From: Actinomycetota bacterium
GTDB taxonomy: Bacteria; Actinomycetota; Actinomycetes; Propionibacteriales; Propionibacteriaceae
Direction: 5' to 3'
DNA: 64,000 bases
Assembly (NCBI GenBank): GCA_020161755.1
Contig: JAIUOS010000003.1
Location: forward strand, 62,001 to 126,000
Positions 51,545 through 61,472 of this stretch are shown here, piece by piece. Below the pieces are notes generated by a model. The model was not told the DNA's origin, did no database searches, and saw only the letters and a list, made by a program, of their open reading frames with translations. The translations under genes and the position numbers were made by a program. How positions within the stretch are numbered: position 1 is the stretch's first letter; every line of letters starts with the position of its first letter.

Positions 51545-52675
51545 ATGCCGCTGTTGTCCGTGCCCCTCGACGACCTCCGTTCCCGTACCAGCCTGAAGTG
51601 GCGCACCTACGACCCGGACGTGCTGCCAATGTGGGTGGCCGAGATGGACGTGGCGATCCACCCCGCGGTCGCGGAGACCGTGACGGCGGCGATCGCGCGC
51701 AACGACACCGGCTACCCCTGGGGCACCGGCTACCCGGAGGCGTTCGCCGCGATGGCGTCCGCGCGCTGGGGATGGCAGATCGGCGTCCCGGGCCAGGCGC
51801 GCCGGGCCGGCGACGTGATGAACTCGATGCTGGCGGTGCTCGAGACCTGCACCGCGCCCGGCGACGCGGTCGTGATCAACCCGCCGGTGTACCCACCGTT
51901 CCGCCAGGTCATCACCGGCTACCGGCGGCACATCACCGAAGCCCCCCTCACCGCGGACGGACGGCTCGACCTGGCCACGCTGGAGGCAGCCTTCGTCGGG
52001 CCCGACCGACCGACGGCGTACCTGCTGTGCTCCCCGCACAACCCGACGGGGGTGGTCCACACCGCCGAGGAGTTGGCCGGGGTGATGGAGCTGGCCAACC
52101 GGTACGGCGTCCGGGTGATCGTGGACGAGATCCACGAGTGCCTGGTCGACCCGGGCACCACCTTCGTGCCGCTGCTCACCGTGCCGGGTGGGGAGCAGGC
52201 GGTGTCGGTCACCAGCGCGGGCAAGACCTGGAACCTCGCGGCGTTCAAGGCCGGGATCATCGTCGCCGGTACCGCGGCCACCCACCTGCTGCACGACCTG
52301 CCACCGCTCGCGCAGCAGTCGACCGGCCACCTGGCCAACCTCGCGCACACGGCCGCGCTGACCCACGCGCAGGACTGGGTGGACGAGCTGATGGTCGAGA
52401 TCGCCGCGAACAAGCGGCTGCTCGCCGCCGAACTGGCCGCGAAGGTGCCCGACGTCTGCTACACCCCGGCCGAGGGCACCTACCTCGCCTGGGTCGACTG
52501 CTCGGCGCTCGGGCTGAGGGATCCGGCGCGGCACTTCCTCGAGAACGGCCGGGTGGCCTTCTCCCCCGGCGTGAACTTCGCCCGCAGCCACCACCAGTGG
52601 GTGCGCGTCAACCTCGCCTGCTCCCCCGACCTGGTGGTCGAGGGAGTCGACCGGATGGCCGCGAGCCTCGCCTGA
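51545..52675 (+). CDS. PLP-dependent beta-lyase/aminotransferase (MalY/PatB type)
   Basis: A 376-residue class I/II aminotransferase-fold enzyme closest to MalY/PatB C-S lyases, which split cystathionine or cysteine. LKWRTYDPDVLPMWVAEMD at the N-terminus is a MalY/PatB signature, LLCSPHNPTGVVH near 160 the family motif, and PLP-binding K227 lies in SAGKTWNLAAFK. Start codon ATG at 51545, divergent from yciO. Aminotransferase activity is an alternative. Confidence 0.88.
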   Translation: MPLLSVPLDDLRSRTSLKWRTYDPDVLPMWVAEMDVAIHPAVAETVTAAIARNDTGYPWGTGYPEAFAAMASARWGWQIGVPGQARRAGDVMNSMLAVLETCTAPGDAVVINPPVYPPFRQVITGYRRHITEAPLTADGRLDLATLEAAFVGPDRPTAYLLCSPHNPTGVVHTAEELAGVMELANRYGVRVIVDEIHECLVDPGTTFVPLLTVPGGEQAVSVTSAGKTWNLAAFKAGIIVAGTAATHLLHDLPPLAQQSTGHLANLAHTAALTHAQDWVDELMVEIAANKRLLAAELAAKVPDVCYTPAEGTYLAWVDCSALGLRDPARHFLENGRVAFSPGVNFARSHHQWVRVNLACSPDLVVEGVDRMAASLA

Positions 52676-52721
52676 CACGCGACGACCGTCGTCTCGGCGC
52701 GGGCCGGTGCCTGCTCCCGCA

Positions 52722-52789
52722 CAAACGCCCCCGAAGTTGACAAACGCCCCCGAAACTTCGGGGGCGTTTGTGAGCTTCGGGGGCGTTTG
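52722..52789. repeat. Nested double inverted repeat between convergent genes
   Basis: CAAACGCCCCCGAA(G) occurs four times: twice on the plus strand (from 52722 and 52741) and twice inverted (ending at 52770 and 52789), giving an inner hairpin of 14-base arms inside an outer one of 15-base arms. It lies in the 150-base gap between the MalY-type gene and the convergent monooxygenase gene. A two-way terminator is possible; the repeated unit suggests a REP/BIME-like element. Confidence 0.8.
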
Positions 52790-52825
52790 CGGACGGAGGC
52801 CGGCGCAGGCGGGGGTCCGCCGGCG

Positions 52826-53845
52826 TCAGCGCCAGCCCAGCGCCGGCGCCACGTGGGTGAGCACCGACTCGATGACGTGGGCGTTGTAGTCCACGCCGAG
52901 CTGGTTCGGCACGGTCAACAGCAGGGTGTCGGCCGCCTCGACCGCGGAGTCCTCGCGCAACTGCTCGATCAGCTCGTCCGGCTCGGCGGCGAAGCTGCGG
53001 CCGAAGATCGCCCGGGTGTCGCTGTCGATCCAGCCGACCTGGTCGGAGGAGGAGTCGCCGCCGAAGTACATCGCGTCGCGTTCGTCCACGATCGGGAAGA
53101 TGCTGCGGCTGACCGAGACCCGCGCCTCCCGCTGGTGGCCGGCGGCCGTCCAGGCTTCGCGGAACAGCCGGATCTGCTCGGCCTGCTGGGCGTGGAACGG
53201 CTCGTCCGACTCGTGGGTCTTCAGCGTCGAACTCATCAGGTGCATCCCCTGCTCGGCCGCCCAGACGGCGGTCGCGTTCGACGAGGCGCCCCACCAGATC
53301 CGGTCCCGCAGGCCCGGCGAGTGCGGCTCGATCCGCAGCAGCCCCGGCGGGTTCGGGAACATCGGACGCGGGTTAGGCTGCGCGAACCCTTCACCGGCCA
53401 GCACCTGGAGGAACACCTCCGCGTGGCCGCGCGCCATGTCGGCGTCGGTCTCACCGTCAGCCGGGACGTAGCCGAAGTAGCGGTAGCCGTCGATCACCTG
53501 CTCGGGCGATCCCCGGCTGATGCCGAGCTGGAGTCTCCCGGACGAGATCAGGTCGGCCGCACCGGCGTCCTCGGCCATGTAGAGCGGGTTCTCGTACCGC
53601 ATGTCGATCACGGCGGTGCCGATCTCGATGCGTTCGGTGCGAGCGCCGACGGCGGCCAGCAGCGGGAACGGCGAACCCAGCTGCCGGGCGAAGTGGTGTA
53701 CGCGGAAGTAGGCGCCGTCCGCGCCGAGTTCCTCGGCGGCGACGGCGAGATCGATGGACTGGAGCAGGGTGTCGGCGGCGGTACGGGTCTGGGAGCCGGG
53801 CGAACCCGACCAGTGCCCGAACGACAGGAATCCAATTCGCTTCAC
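52826..53845 (-). CDS. Luciferase-like (LLM) flavin-dependent monooxygenase
   Basis: A 339-residue enzyme of the bacterial-luciferase-like family, using F420 or FMN. The start KRIGFLSFGHWSGSPGSQT and the GADGAYFRVHHFARQL segment near residue 45 fit the family barrel, and QLGISRGSPEQVIDGYRYFG near 105 is the flavin-phosphate region. GTG at 53845 begins the protein directly at the first strand. Substrate unknown. Confidence 0.83.
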   Translation of the reverse strand: MKRIGFLSFGHWSGSPGSQTRTAADTLLQSIDLAVAAEELGADGAYFRVHHFARQLGSPFPLLAAVGARTERIEIGTAVIDMRYENPLYMAEDAGAADLISSGRLQLGISRGSPEQVIDGYRYFGYVPADGETDADMARGHAEVFLQVLAGEGFAQPNPRPMFPNPPGLLRIEPHSPGLRDRIWWGASSNATAVWAAEQGMHLMSSTLKTHESDEPFHAQQAEQIRLFREAWTAAGHQREARVSVSRSIFPIVDERDAMYFGGDSSSDQVGWIDSDTRAIFGRSFAAEPDELIEQLREDSAVEAADTLLLTVPNQLGVDYNAHVIESVLTHVAPALGWR

Positions 53846-53909
53846 ATCAGAATTACAACGCACGACGGGGCGAATTCCATGCACCGCGCGCCGGGGGATT
53901 TCGCGCGGA

Positions 53910-54302
53910 CTAGCGGTTCGACACCAGGTCGGCCTCCGCTGAGCCGTGCGCGGCGAGCCGTCCGATGCCGATCAGGCTGAGGAACACGGTGTCCGCACCG
54001 CTGGTGGTCGTGACCCGGACGCGGCCCGCGACCAGCTGCACCTCCCCGGTCACGTCCCCGCTGGCGGACAGCACCCGCCGGGCCGCAGCGATCGCCGCCC
54101 CCGCGTCCGGCGTCCGCCCGGCCAGCCGTGCGGCCGCGGTCTCGTCGGCCGCCGCCCTGGCCGCCGCCGAGGCCACGAGTTCGGCTCGTCGGGCCGCCAC
54201 GGCCTGGGCCCCGCCGTCCACCACGAGACCGGCCACCAGCAGCAGCGCGAGCACCACGACCGCCACGAAGGTCGACATCGACAGCCCCCGCTGGTCACGC
54301 AT
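53910..54302 (-). CDS. TadE/pilus-assembly-like secreted membrane protein
   Basis: A 130-residue protein with MRDQRGLSMSTFVAVVVLAL at the start, the short basic leader plus helix of TadE-like pseudopilins found in actinobacterial tad clusters. The rest is Ala-rich helical with a beta end. It resembles the last TadE-like gene of a tad cluster, but no tad genes lie beside it here. The Flp-type pilin at 34767 could be a partner. Confidence 0.7.
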   Translation of the reverse strand: MRDQRGLSMSTFVAVVVLALLLVAGLVVDGGAQAVAARRAELVASAAARAAADETAAARLAGRTPDAGAAIAAARRVLSASGDVTGEVQLVAGRVRVTTTSGADTVFLSLIGIGRLAAHGSAEADLVSNR

Positions 54303-54443
54303 CGCCACCCCCGATCGCAGGCCCACCATTCTGCCCCTGTCGGCGGCGTTCCACGCCGGTTGTGCACAGGCTGGGTGGGTGGTAGGAGTCGGTAGGCTGA
54401 GGCCCGTTCACGTCCTGCCCCGCTCACGATGGGAAGCCAACGA

Positions 54444-55670
54444 ATGGTTCAGAAAGTCGCTCTGCTCACCGCCGGGGGTTTCGCACCCTGCCTTTCCTCC
54501 GCCATCGGCGGTCTGATCGAGCGGTACACCGAGGTGGCGCCGGAGATCGAGATCATCGCCTACAAGAACGGCTACCAGGGCCTGCTGAGCGGTGACTTCC
54601 TCACGGTGACGCCGGAGGTGCGTGCCAAGGCGGCGCTGCTGCACTCCTACGGCGGCTCGCCGATCGGCAACTCCCGGGTGAAGCTCACCAACGCCAAGGA
54701 CCTGGTGAAGCGCGGCCTGGTGGCCGAGGGCCAGGACCCGCTCAAGGTCGCCGCCGACCGGCTGGTCGCCGACGGGGTCGACGTCCTGCACACCATCGGT
54801 GGCGACGACACCAACACCACCGCCGCCGACCTCGCCGCGTACCTGGCCGCGAACAACTACGACCTGACCGTCGTGGGCCTGCCGAAGACCATCGACAACG
54901 ACGTGGTGCCGATCCGGCAGAGCCTCGGTGCCGACACCGCCGCCGAGATGGGCGCCCGGTTCTCCAAGAACGTCCTGGCCGAGCACAACGCCGGGACGCG
55001 GATCCTGCTGATCCACGAGGTCATGGGACGCAACTGCGGCTGGCTGACCGCCGCGACCGCCCGCAAGTACCACGAGTGGGTCGAGAGCGTGGAGTGGCTG
55101 CCGGAGATCGGCCTGAGCAAGCAGGCGTGGGACGTCCACGCGATCTTCGTGCCGGAGGCCGTCATCGACATCGAGGAGGAGGCCGAGCGCCTCATCAAGG
55201 TGATGGACGAGGTCGGCTGCGTGAACATCTTCCTCTCCGAGGGCGCCGGCATCGCCGACATCGTCGCCGAGATGGAGAAGGCCGGCCAGGAGGTCGCCCG
55301 TGACGCCTTCGGCCACATCCGGCTGGAGCGCATCAACCCGGGCCAGTGGTTCGGCAAGCAGTTCTCGAAGATGCTCCACGCCGAGAAGGTGCTGGTGCAG
55401 AAGTCGGGCTACTACTCCCGCTCGGCCGCGGCCAACGCGTTCGACCTGGCCCTGATCCACTCGATGACCGACCTGGCCGTCGACTCCGCGCTCGCCGGGA
55501 ACCCCGGCGTGATCGGCCACGACGAGGAGAACGGCGACGTGCTCAGCGTCATCGCCTTCGACCGCATCAAGGGCGGCAAGCCGTTCGACATCTCCCAGCA
55601 GTGGTACCGGGACCTGCTCGCCGAGATCGGCCAGCCCGCCCCGATCGCCGCGGAGCCCGCCGAGCACTAG
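54444..55670 (+). CDS. pfp: Pyrophosphate-dependent 6-phosphofructokinase
   Basis: A 408-residue PFK that uses PPi to phosphorylate fructose 6-phosphate reversibly. The start MVQKVALLTAGGFAPCLSSA closely follows the Propionibacterium freudenreichii enzyme. GGDDTNTTAADLA (~119-131) has Asp where ATP-enzymes have Gly, the mark of PPi use. PKTIDNDVVPI carries the catalytic TIDND and MGRNCGWLTA the substrate Arg. ATG 54444 with GGGAAG upstream is preferred over 54429. Confidence 0.93.
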   Translation: MVQKVALLTAGGFAPCLSSAIGGLIERYTEVAPEIEIIAYKNGYQGLLSGDFLTVTPEVRAKAALLHSYGGSPIGNSRVKLTNAKDLVKRGLVAEGQDPLKVAADRLVADGVDVLHTIGGDDTNTTAADLAAYLAANNYDLTVVGLPKTIDNDVVPIRQSLGADTAAEMGARFSKNVLAEHNAGTRILLIHEVMGRNCGWLTAATARKYHEWVESVEWLPEIGLSKQAWDVHAIFVPEAVIDIEEEAERLIKVMDEVGCVNIFLSEGAGIADIVAEMEKAGQEVARDAFGHIRLERINPGQWFGKQFSKMLHAEKVLVQKSGYYSRSAAANAFDLALIHSMTDLAVDSALAGNPGVIGHDEENGDVLSVIAFDRIKGGKPFDISQQWYRDLLAEIGQPAPIAAEPAEH

Positions 55671-56815
55671 AGGTACGCGACCAGCCGGTCGAGCGCCTCG
55701 TCGAGCTCGGCCGTCTGGCCGCAGAAGCTGAGCCGCATCATCTCGCCGCCGTCGATCGGGTCGAAGTCGATGCCCGGCGCCAGCGCGACCCCGGTCGCGT
55801 CCAGCACGTCCGCGCACCACTGGCGGCTGTCCGCGGTGAGGTGGCTGACGTCGCACCAGGCGTAGAAGGCGCCGTCGGGCGGGGCGAAGCTGGTGATCCC
55901 GAGTTCGGGGAGGCGTCGCAGCAGCAGTTCGCGGTTGCGCGCGTACCGCGCGACGTGGTCGTAGAGCTCGGCGCGCGCGTCCGGGCCGAACGCGGCCAGC
56001 GCGGCGGCCTGCGAGACGGCCGGCGCGCAGATCGCCAGGTTCGACTGCAACAGTTCGGCCGGACGCCGCAGCGCCTCAGGGAGCAGCAGCCAGCCCAGCC
56101 GCCAGCCGGTCATCGAGTGGTACTTGCTCACCGAACCGACCACGACCGCGTCCGCCCCGGCCTCGCGTGCGCTCGCGCACCGGCGTCCGTAGGAGATGCC
56201 GTGGTAGATCTCGTCGCTGATCAGCAGGCAACCGTGCGCGCGGCACCACCGGGCCAGCGCGGCCAGCTCGTCGGGATCGATGATCGTGCCGGTCGGGTTG
56301 GACGGCGACGCCACCACCAGTCCCGCGGGCACCTCGGGCAGCGCGTCCATCATGGCGACGGTCGGCTGGTAGCGGGTGTCGGGGCCGACCTCGAGGTCGA
56401 GCACCCGGCAGCCCAGGGTGTGCAGGGTGTTGCGGTACGCCGGGTACCCCGGACGCGTCATCGCGACCGTGTCGCCGGCCTCGAACGCGGCCAGGATCGC
56501 CAACTGGAAGCCGGCGGACGACCCGGTGGTGACCAGCACCTCGCCGGGGTCGACGTCGACGTCGTAGCGCCGCGCGTACTCGGCGGCGATCGCCGCACGC
56601 AGCTCGGGGATGCCACTCGACACGGTGTAGCCGAGCACCTCCGCCCCGATCGCGGCCGTGGCGGCCTCCCGGACGACCTGCGGCGCGGGCGTGGCCGGCT
56701 GGCCGACGCACAGCAGGATCGCGTCGCCGTGGCTGCGCTGGCGCAGGCTGGCGGCCTTGGCCACCTCCATGACGTGGAACGGTTCCACCTGTCCGCGCCG
56801 GGACGGGTAGGTCAC
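55667..56815 (-). CDS. Class I/II aminotransferase
   Basis: A 382-residue PLP enzyme. VASPSNPTGTIID near residue 170, PLP Lys K231 in VVVGSVSKYHSMTGWRLGWLL, and the final Arg region GEMMRLSFCG are all present. Close in type to aspartate-family aminotransferases. Its stop overlaps the pfp stop from the other strand by 4 bases, and its start overlaps the YihY gene by 4 bases. Amino acid substrate unknown. Confidence 0.9.
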   Translation of the reverse strand: MTYPSRRGQVEPFHVMEVAKAASLRQRSHGDAILLCVGQPATPAPQVVREAATAAIGAEVLGYTVSSGIPELRAAIAAEYARRYDVDVDPGEVLVTTGSSAGFQLAILAAFEAGDTVAMTRPGYPAYRNTLHTLGCRVLDLEVGPDTRYQPTVAMMDALPEVPAGLVVASPSNPTGTIIDPDELAALARWCRAHGCLLISDEIYHGISYGRRCASAREAGADAVVVGSVSKYHSMTGWRLGWLLLPEALRRPAELLQSNLAICAPAVSQAAALAAFGPDARAELYDHVARYARNRELLLRRLPELGITSFAPPDGAFYAWCDVSHLTADSRQWCADVLDATGVALAPGIDFDPIDGGEMMRLSFCGQTAELDEALDRLVAYL

Positions 56816-57897
56816 GTGCGACGCCCGAACAGGCCGGAGAGCAGCGAGGTCAGGACGGCCCCGATGCCGAGCCCGGTGGCGGCGCCGATGACGTAGCCCG
56901 TGCCCAGGCCGATGCCGAGCGTCCGCTTGGCGACGTCGCTGGACACGTACAGCTCACCGGGGCGGCTCCCGATCGGCATGCTCGGCCCGGGCGGCTCGAT
57001 CGCCGGGATCGCGACCGGTTCGGGCACCGGGGCGACCGACGTGGCCAGCCAGGCCGCGATGTACAGGATCAGGGTGGCGAAGAGGTTCAGGAAGATCATC
57101 AGCACGATCGTCGAGCCGAAGACCGCGGCGCCGAGGTTGTTCGAGAACGACCGCCACAACAGCCCGGCGAACGCCTGGAGCACCAGCAGGCTCGCCGAGC
57201 CGAGCCCGGCCCCGACCCAGGCCAGGTGGCTCGGCACGTAGGTGGGGCTGAACCAGGCGAACAGCAGCCGGAACCCCACCGCGCCGATCGCCAACGCGAC
57301 CAGGAAACCGACCAGCCGGATCAACAGGGTCCAGCCGAGGCTCTGCCCCACTCCCAGCCAGGACCCCACCGTGTCGCCCAGGGTGGTGGCCACCAGCGAC
57401 GAGGCGAAGGTCAGCGCGACCCCGACGAGGATGCCGAGCAGGCCGCCGAAGTTGGCCAGGACGTCGAGCGGCATCGGTGCCTGCTTGCCGGGGTTGTCGG
57501 CGTCCTCGCGCATCAGCTGCCGCACCGCGCGCTTGAGGTTGCCGACCCACCCCGAGGACACCCAGATGATGATCAGGACGCCGAAGCCCAGGACCGAGGC
57601 CCAGTTGTTGAGCGCGTTGGCGATGACCTCGTAGAGGCTCTTGCTCATGGTGGAGTCGTCCGGCAGCTGGGCCTTGATGTAGGCCTCGATCTGGGCGAGC
57701 GAACCGGGCTGCATCACGGTGAGGAACAGGCCCAGGCCCGCGAACGCCAGCATCAGGATCGGCACCAGTGACAGCACCGAGAAGTAGGTGATGGCCGCGG
57801 CCAGCTGCGCGCCGCCGCGCAGGTTGAACCGTTCGACCGCACGCAGCAGGTGCGCGACGAACGGCCGCTTGGAGAACGTCGCCCACCACTGAAGCAT
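56812..57897 (-). CDS. YihY/BrkB family membrane protein
   Basis: A 361-residue protein with six or so helices matching the YihY/virulence-factor BrkB family: RFNLRGGAQLAAAITYFSVLSLVPI near the N-terminus and GFRLLFAWFSPTYVPSHLAWVGAGL near 230. It has a Pro-rich tail that then ends in another helix pair. Despite the old 'ribonuclease BN' name it is not a nuclease. ATG 57897 has GGAAGGGC upstream. Co-directional with gcvP, 13 bases apart. Confidence 0.9.
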   Translation of the reverse strand: MLQWWATFSKRPFVAHLLRAVERFNLRGGAQLAAAITYFSVLSLVPILMLAFAGLGLFLTVMQPGSLAQIEAYIKAQLPDDSTMSKSLYEVIANALNNWASVLGFGVLIIIWVSSGWVGNLKRAVRQLMREDADNPGKQAPMPLDVLANFGGLLGILVGVALTFASSLVATTLGDTVGSWLGVGQSLGWTLLIRLVGFLVALAIGAVGFRLLFAWFSPTYVPSHLAWVGAGLGSASLLVLQAFAGLLWRSFSNNLGAAVFGSTIVLMIFLNLFATLILYIAAWLATSVAPVPEPVAIPAIEPPGPSMPIGSRPGELYVSSDVAKRTLGIGLGTGYVIGAATGLGIGAVLTSLLSGLFGRRT

Positions 57898-57910
57898 CGA
57901 ACCGCCCTTC

Positions 57911-60763
57911 CTACTCCTCGTACGACGCCACCGGCGGGCAGGTGCAGACCAGGTTCCGGTCGCCGAAGGCCTGGTCGATCCGGGCCACCGCCGGCCAGTA
58001 CTTGTCCCGTGCCCCCGAACCGATCGGCCCCGTCCGCACACCGGCCGGGAACGCCGCCACCTCGCGACTGTAGGGGTGTACCCATTCGCCGGTCACGATG
58101 CGCGCGATCGGGTGCGGCGCGTGGTGCAGCGGGTTGTCCTCGGCCGGCCACTCCCCTGCCGCGACCCGGTCCATCTCGCCGCGGATCGCGATCATCGCGT
58201 CGCAGAACCGGTCGAGCTCGGCCTTCGACTCCGACTCGGTGGGCTCGATCATCAGCGTCCCGGAGACCGGGAAGCTCATCGTCGGGGCGTGGAACCCGTA
58301 GTCGACGAGGCGCTTGGCGACGTCGTCCACGCTGATCCCGGTCTGCCGGGTCAGCTCGCGCAGGTCGACGATGCACTCGTGGGCGACCAGCCCGTTGGCG
58401 CCGGTGTACAGCACCGGGAACGCGCCGTCGAGCCGGCGGGCCACGTAGTTGGCGGCGAGGATGGCCGACTGGGACGCGAGCCGCAGCCCGTCCGCCCCCA
58501 TCAGCGCGATGAACGCCCAGCTGATCGGCAGCACCCCGGCCGAGCCGAACGGCGCCGAGCTGACCGGCCCGTAGCTGCTCGCCGGACCGGCGGACGCCAC
58601 CAGCGGGTGGTTGGGCAGGTACGGCGCGAGGTGCGCGCGCACGGCCACTGGACCCACCCCCGGACCGCCGCCGCCGTGCGGAATTGCGAACGTCTTGTGG
58701 AGGTTGAGGTGGCTGACGTCGGCGCCGAACCGTCCCGCACGGGCCAGCCCGAGCATCGCGTTGAGGTTCGCGCCGTCGACGTAGACCTGTCCGCCGGCGT
58801 CGTGCACCAGCGCGCAGATCTCGGTGATCGTCTCCTCGAACACCCCGTGGGTGGACGGGTAGGTGACCATGACGGCGGCCAGTTCGTCCGCGTGCTGGCT
58901 GACCTTCGCGCGCAGGTCGTCGAGGTCCACCGAACCGTCGGACGCGGTCGCGACCACCACGACCCGCATACCGGCCATCACCGCGGACGCCGCGTTGGTG
59001 CCGTGCGCGGACGCCGGGATCAGGCACACGGTGCGCTCCGCATCCCCACCGGCCAGGTGGTAGGACCGGATCGCCATCAGCCCGGCGAACTCGCCCTGGC
59101 TGCCCGCGTTGGGCTGCAGGCTGACCCGGTCGTAGCCGGTGATCTCGGCCAGCCAGTCGCACAGCTGGCCGACCAGCTCGGCGTAGCCGGACGCGTCGGC
59201 CTCCGGTACGAACGGGTGCAGGCCGGCGAAGCCCGGGTAGCTGATCGGCTCCATCGCGGCAGCCGGGTTCAGCTTCAGCGTGCACGAACCGAGCGGGATC
59301 ATGCCGCGGTCGAGCGCGAAGTCGCGGTCCGACAGCGCGCGCAGGTACCGCATGAGTTCGGTCTCGCTGCGGTAGGCGGAGAACACCGGGTGGGTGAGGT
59401 AGTCGCCGTCGCGGGTGTGATCGCCGAGACCGCCGGTGACCGCGTCGGTCAGGGTCACGCCGAACGCGGCGCAGACCGCCGCCAGCACGTCCTCGCCCGC
59501 GTCCTCGCCGACGCTGATGCCGACGTGGTCGGCGTCGACCAGTCGCAGGTGCACGTCGGACGCCCGGGCGGCGGCGACCACCTCGGCCGCGCGGCCCGGC
59601 ACGGCGACGGTGAGGGTGTCGAAGAACGACTCCCCCGCCAGTTCGAAGCCGCCCGCGCGCACGGCAGCGGCCAGACGCCGGGTGCGCTCGTGGATCGTGC
59701 GCGCGATGCCGGCCAGCCCCTCGGGGCCGTGGTGGACGGCGTAGCAGCTGGCCGCCACCGCCAGCAGCACCTGCGCGGTGCAGATGTTGGACGTCGCCTT
59801 CTCCCGGCGGATGTGCTGCTCGCGGGTCTGCAGGGCGAGCCGGAACGCGGCGACGCCGTCGGCGTCCTTGCTGACCCCGACGATCCGTCCGGGGAACTGC
59901 CGCTCCAGGCCGGACCGCACCGCGATGTAGCCGGCGTGCGGGCCGCCGTAGAACAGCGGGACGCCCAGGCGCTGCGCGGACCCGACGGCGATGTCGGCGC
60001 CCCAGGACGCCGCCGAACCGATCAGGGTGAGCGCGAGCAGGTCGCAGGCCACGACGAACTGGGCACCGTTGTCATGGGCCAGCGCGGCCAACTCGGTGAG
60101 CTCGGCGGCGGCGGGCAGCCGTCCGTCCGCGCCGGGCACCTGCGCCACGACGGCGAACGCCTGGTTCGCGCGCACCGCGTCGGCGAGGGACGACTCCGCC
60201 ACCACGATCTCGATGCCGGTGGCCAGGCAACGCGTCCGCAGCACGGCGAGGCTCTGCGGCAGCAGGTTCGGGTCGACGACCACCACGCCGCCCTTGCGGG
60301 AGACCCGGTGCGCGACGGCGACCGCCTCGGCCACCGCGGTGCCCTCGTCGAGCAGGCTGGCGCCCGCGACCGGCAGCCCGGTCAGGTCGGCGACGACCGT
60401 CTGGAAGTTCGCAAGCGCCTCGAGCCGGCCCTGGCTGATCTCGGGCTGGTAGGGCGTGTAGGCGGTGTACCAGGCCGGGTTCTCCAGCACCATCCGGCGT
60501 ACCACCGGTGGCGTGATCGTGCCGGAGTAGCCGAGCCCGATCATCGCGGTGCCGGGCACGTTGCGGGCGGCGAGGCCGGCCAGCCGGCGCTGCACGTCGA
60601 ACTCGCTGAGCGCGGGCGGCAGCTGCAGGGGTTCGTCGAGCCGGATCGCGGCGGGCACGATCGCGTCGGTCAGCTCATCCAGGCTCGCGAAACCGAGGAG
60701 GGAGAGCATCTGCTGCTGGTCGGGCGTTGACGCGCCGAGATGGCGCTGCGTGAAGTCGTCCAT
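57911..60763 (-). CDS. gcvP: Glycine dehydrogenase (decarboxylating), P protein
   Basis: A 950-residue PLP enzyme that decarboxylates glycine and passes the aminomethyl group to the lipoyl arm of Gcv[10 protein letters not shown] starts the protein, [18 protein letters not shown] is the family motif near 95, and PLP-binding Lys K690 lies in [18 protein letters not shown]. It is a single-chain P protein of normal length. It follows the MerR gene by 34 bases, so no room for a glycine riboswitch. gcvH is nearby; gcvT is not in the window. Confidence 0.96.
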   Translation of the reverse strand: MDDFTQRHLGASTPDQQQMLSLLGFASLDELTDAIVPAAIRLDEPLQLPPALSEFDVQRRLAGLAARNVPGTAMIGLGYSGTITPPVVRRMVLENPAWYTAYTPYQPEISQGRLEALANFQTVVADLTGLPVAGASLLDEGTAVAEAVAVAHRVSRKGGVVVVDPNLLPQSLAVLRTRCLATGIEIVVAESSLADAVRANQAFAVVAQVPGADGRLPAAAELTELAALAHDNGAQFVVACDLLALTLIGSAASWGADIAVGSAQRLGVPLFYGGPHAGYIAVRSGLERQFPGRIVGVSKDADGVAAFRLALQTREQHIRREKATSNICTAQVLLAVAASCYAVHHGPEGLAGIARTIHERTRRLAAAVRAGGFELAGESFFDTLTVAVPGRAAEVVAAARASDVHLRLVDADHVGISVGEDAGEDVLAAVCAAFGVTLTDAVTGGLGDHTRDGDYLTHPVFSAYRSETELMRYLRALSDRDFALDRGMIPLGSCTLKLNPAAAMEPISYPGFAGLHPFVPEADASGYAELVGQLCDWLAEITGYDRVSLQPNAGSQGEFAGLMAIRSYHLAGGDAERTVCLIPASAHGTNAASAVMAGMRVVVVATASDGSVDLDDLRAKVSQHADELAAVMVTYPSTHGVFEETITEICALVHDAGGQVYVDGANLNAMLGLARAGRFGADVSHLNLHKTFAIPHGGGGPGVGPVAVRAHLAPYLPNHPLVASAGPASSYGPVSSAPFGSAGVLPISWAFIALMGADGLRLASQSAILAANYVARRLDGAFPVLYTGANGLVAHECIVDLRELTRQTGISVDDVAKRLVDYGFHAPTMSFPVSGTLMIEPTESESKAELDRFCDAMIAIRGEMDRVAAGEWPAEDNPLHHAPHPIARIVTGEWVHPYSREVAAFPAGVRTGPIGSGARDKYWPAVARIDQAFGDRNLVCTCPPVASYEE

Positions 60764-60797
60764 GGCGGGACAAATCTATCCCGCGCGGAGGCCCTGC

Positions 60798-61349
60798 TCA
60801 GCCGGCGGCGCGGGAACGGCGGCGGCGGGACAGCTCGTCGTCGTGGTGGACGGTGTCCTCGGCGCGTTCGGCCGGCAGCGCCTGGATGGTGCCCTCGATG
60901 TCGCGCCACACCCCGCCGAGCGCGATGCCGAACATGCCCTGGCCGCCGCGCAACAGGTCGACGACCTGGTCGTCGGAGGTGCACTCGTAGACCGAGACCC
61001 CGTCGCTCATCAGCGTGACCTCGGTGAGGTCCTCCACGCCGCGCGCCCGGAGGTGGTCGATCGCGGTGCGGATCTGCTGCAGCGAGATGCCGGCGTCGAT
61101 GAGCCGCTTGATGACCTTCAGGATCAGCAGGTCGCGGAAGCTGTAGAGCCGCTGGGTGCCCGAGCCGCCGGCGGCACGGATCTCCGGCACCACGAGACCG
61201 GTGCGTGCCCAGTAGTCGAGCTGGCGGTAGGTGATGTCGGCGGCGCGGCAGGCCACCGGCCCACGGAAGCCCAGGTCGTCGGGCAGCGGCGAGAAGTCGC
61301 CGTCGAACAGCAGGTCCTGGGCCGGGGGCACCTGGAGTTGCGCGTCCAT
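60798..61349 (-). CDS. MerR-family regulator (Rv1830-like)
   Basis: A 183-residue MerR protein with the winged HTH ADITYRQLDYWARTGLVVPE near residue 37 and a dimerising helix RRLIDAGISLQQIRTAIDHL near 80. It is in the position of mycobacterial Rv1830 between the bifunctional nuclease and gcvP. ATG 61349 is preferred over GTG 61352 because GAGG sits 5 bases before it. An inverted repeat overlaps its predicted -10, so it may regulate itself. Confidence 0.9.
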   Translation of the reverse strand: MDAQLQVPPAQDLLFDGDFSPLPDDLGFRGPVACRAADITYRQLDYWARTGLVVPEIRAAGGSGTQRLYSFRDLLILKVIKRLIDAGISLQQIRTAIDHLRARGVEDLTEVTLMSDGVSVYECTSDDQVVDLLRGGQGMFGIALGGVWRDIEGTIQALPAERAEDTVHHDDELSRRRRSRAAG

Positions 61350-61387
61350 CACTGCCTCGTTTCGGGTTCGGGAATCACCTCGTTGGA

Positions 61388-61423
61388 ATTACGACGGTAA
61401 TCTTCCGCGTTCACGGGGGTCAA
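61388..61423 (-). promoter_or_regulatory. Promoter and inverted repeat upstream of the MerR-type gene
   Basis: On the minus strand TTGACC (61423-61418) and TACCGT (61399-61394) are 18 bases apart. ATTAC-GACG-GTAAT (61388-61101 in plus order: 61388-61392, 61397-61401) is a perfect 5-base inverted repeat overlapping the -10. This fits an autoregulatory MerR site. The start codon follows 45 bases after the -10. Confidence 0.55.
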
Positions 61424-61472
61424 CGACACGCCGGTGACGTTTCGTGGCGACGCCGTACTCTGAACCCCTACC

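Noticed and set aside
58076-60730. 884-codon plus-strand open frame
   Set aside because: Antisense to gcvP; repetitive Arg/Gly/Asp/Val composition without any motif.
60764-60797. Possible glycine riboswitch before gcvP
   Set aside because: The leader is only 34 bases, too short; the gcvH leader (63614-63661) is also too short.
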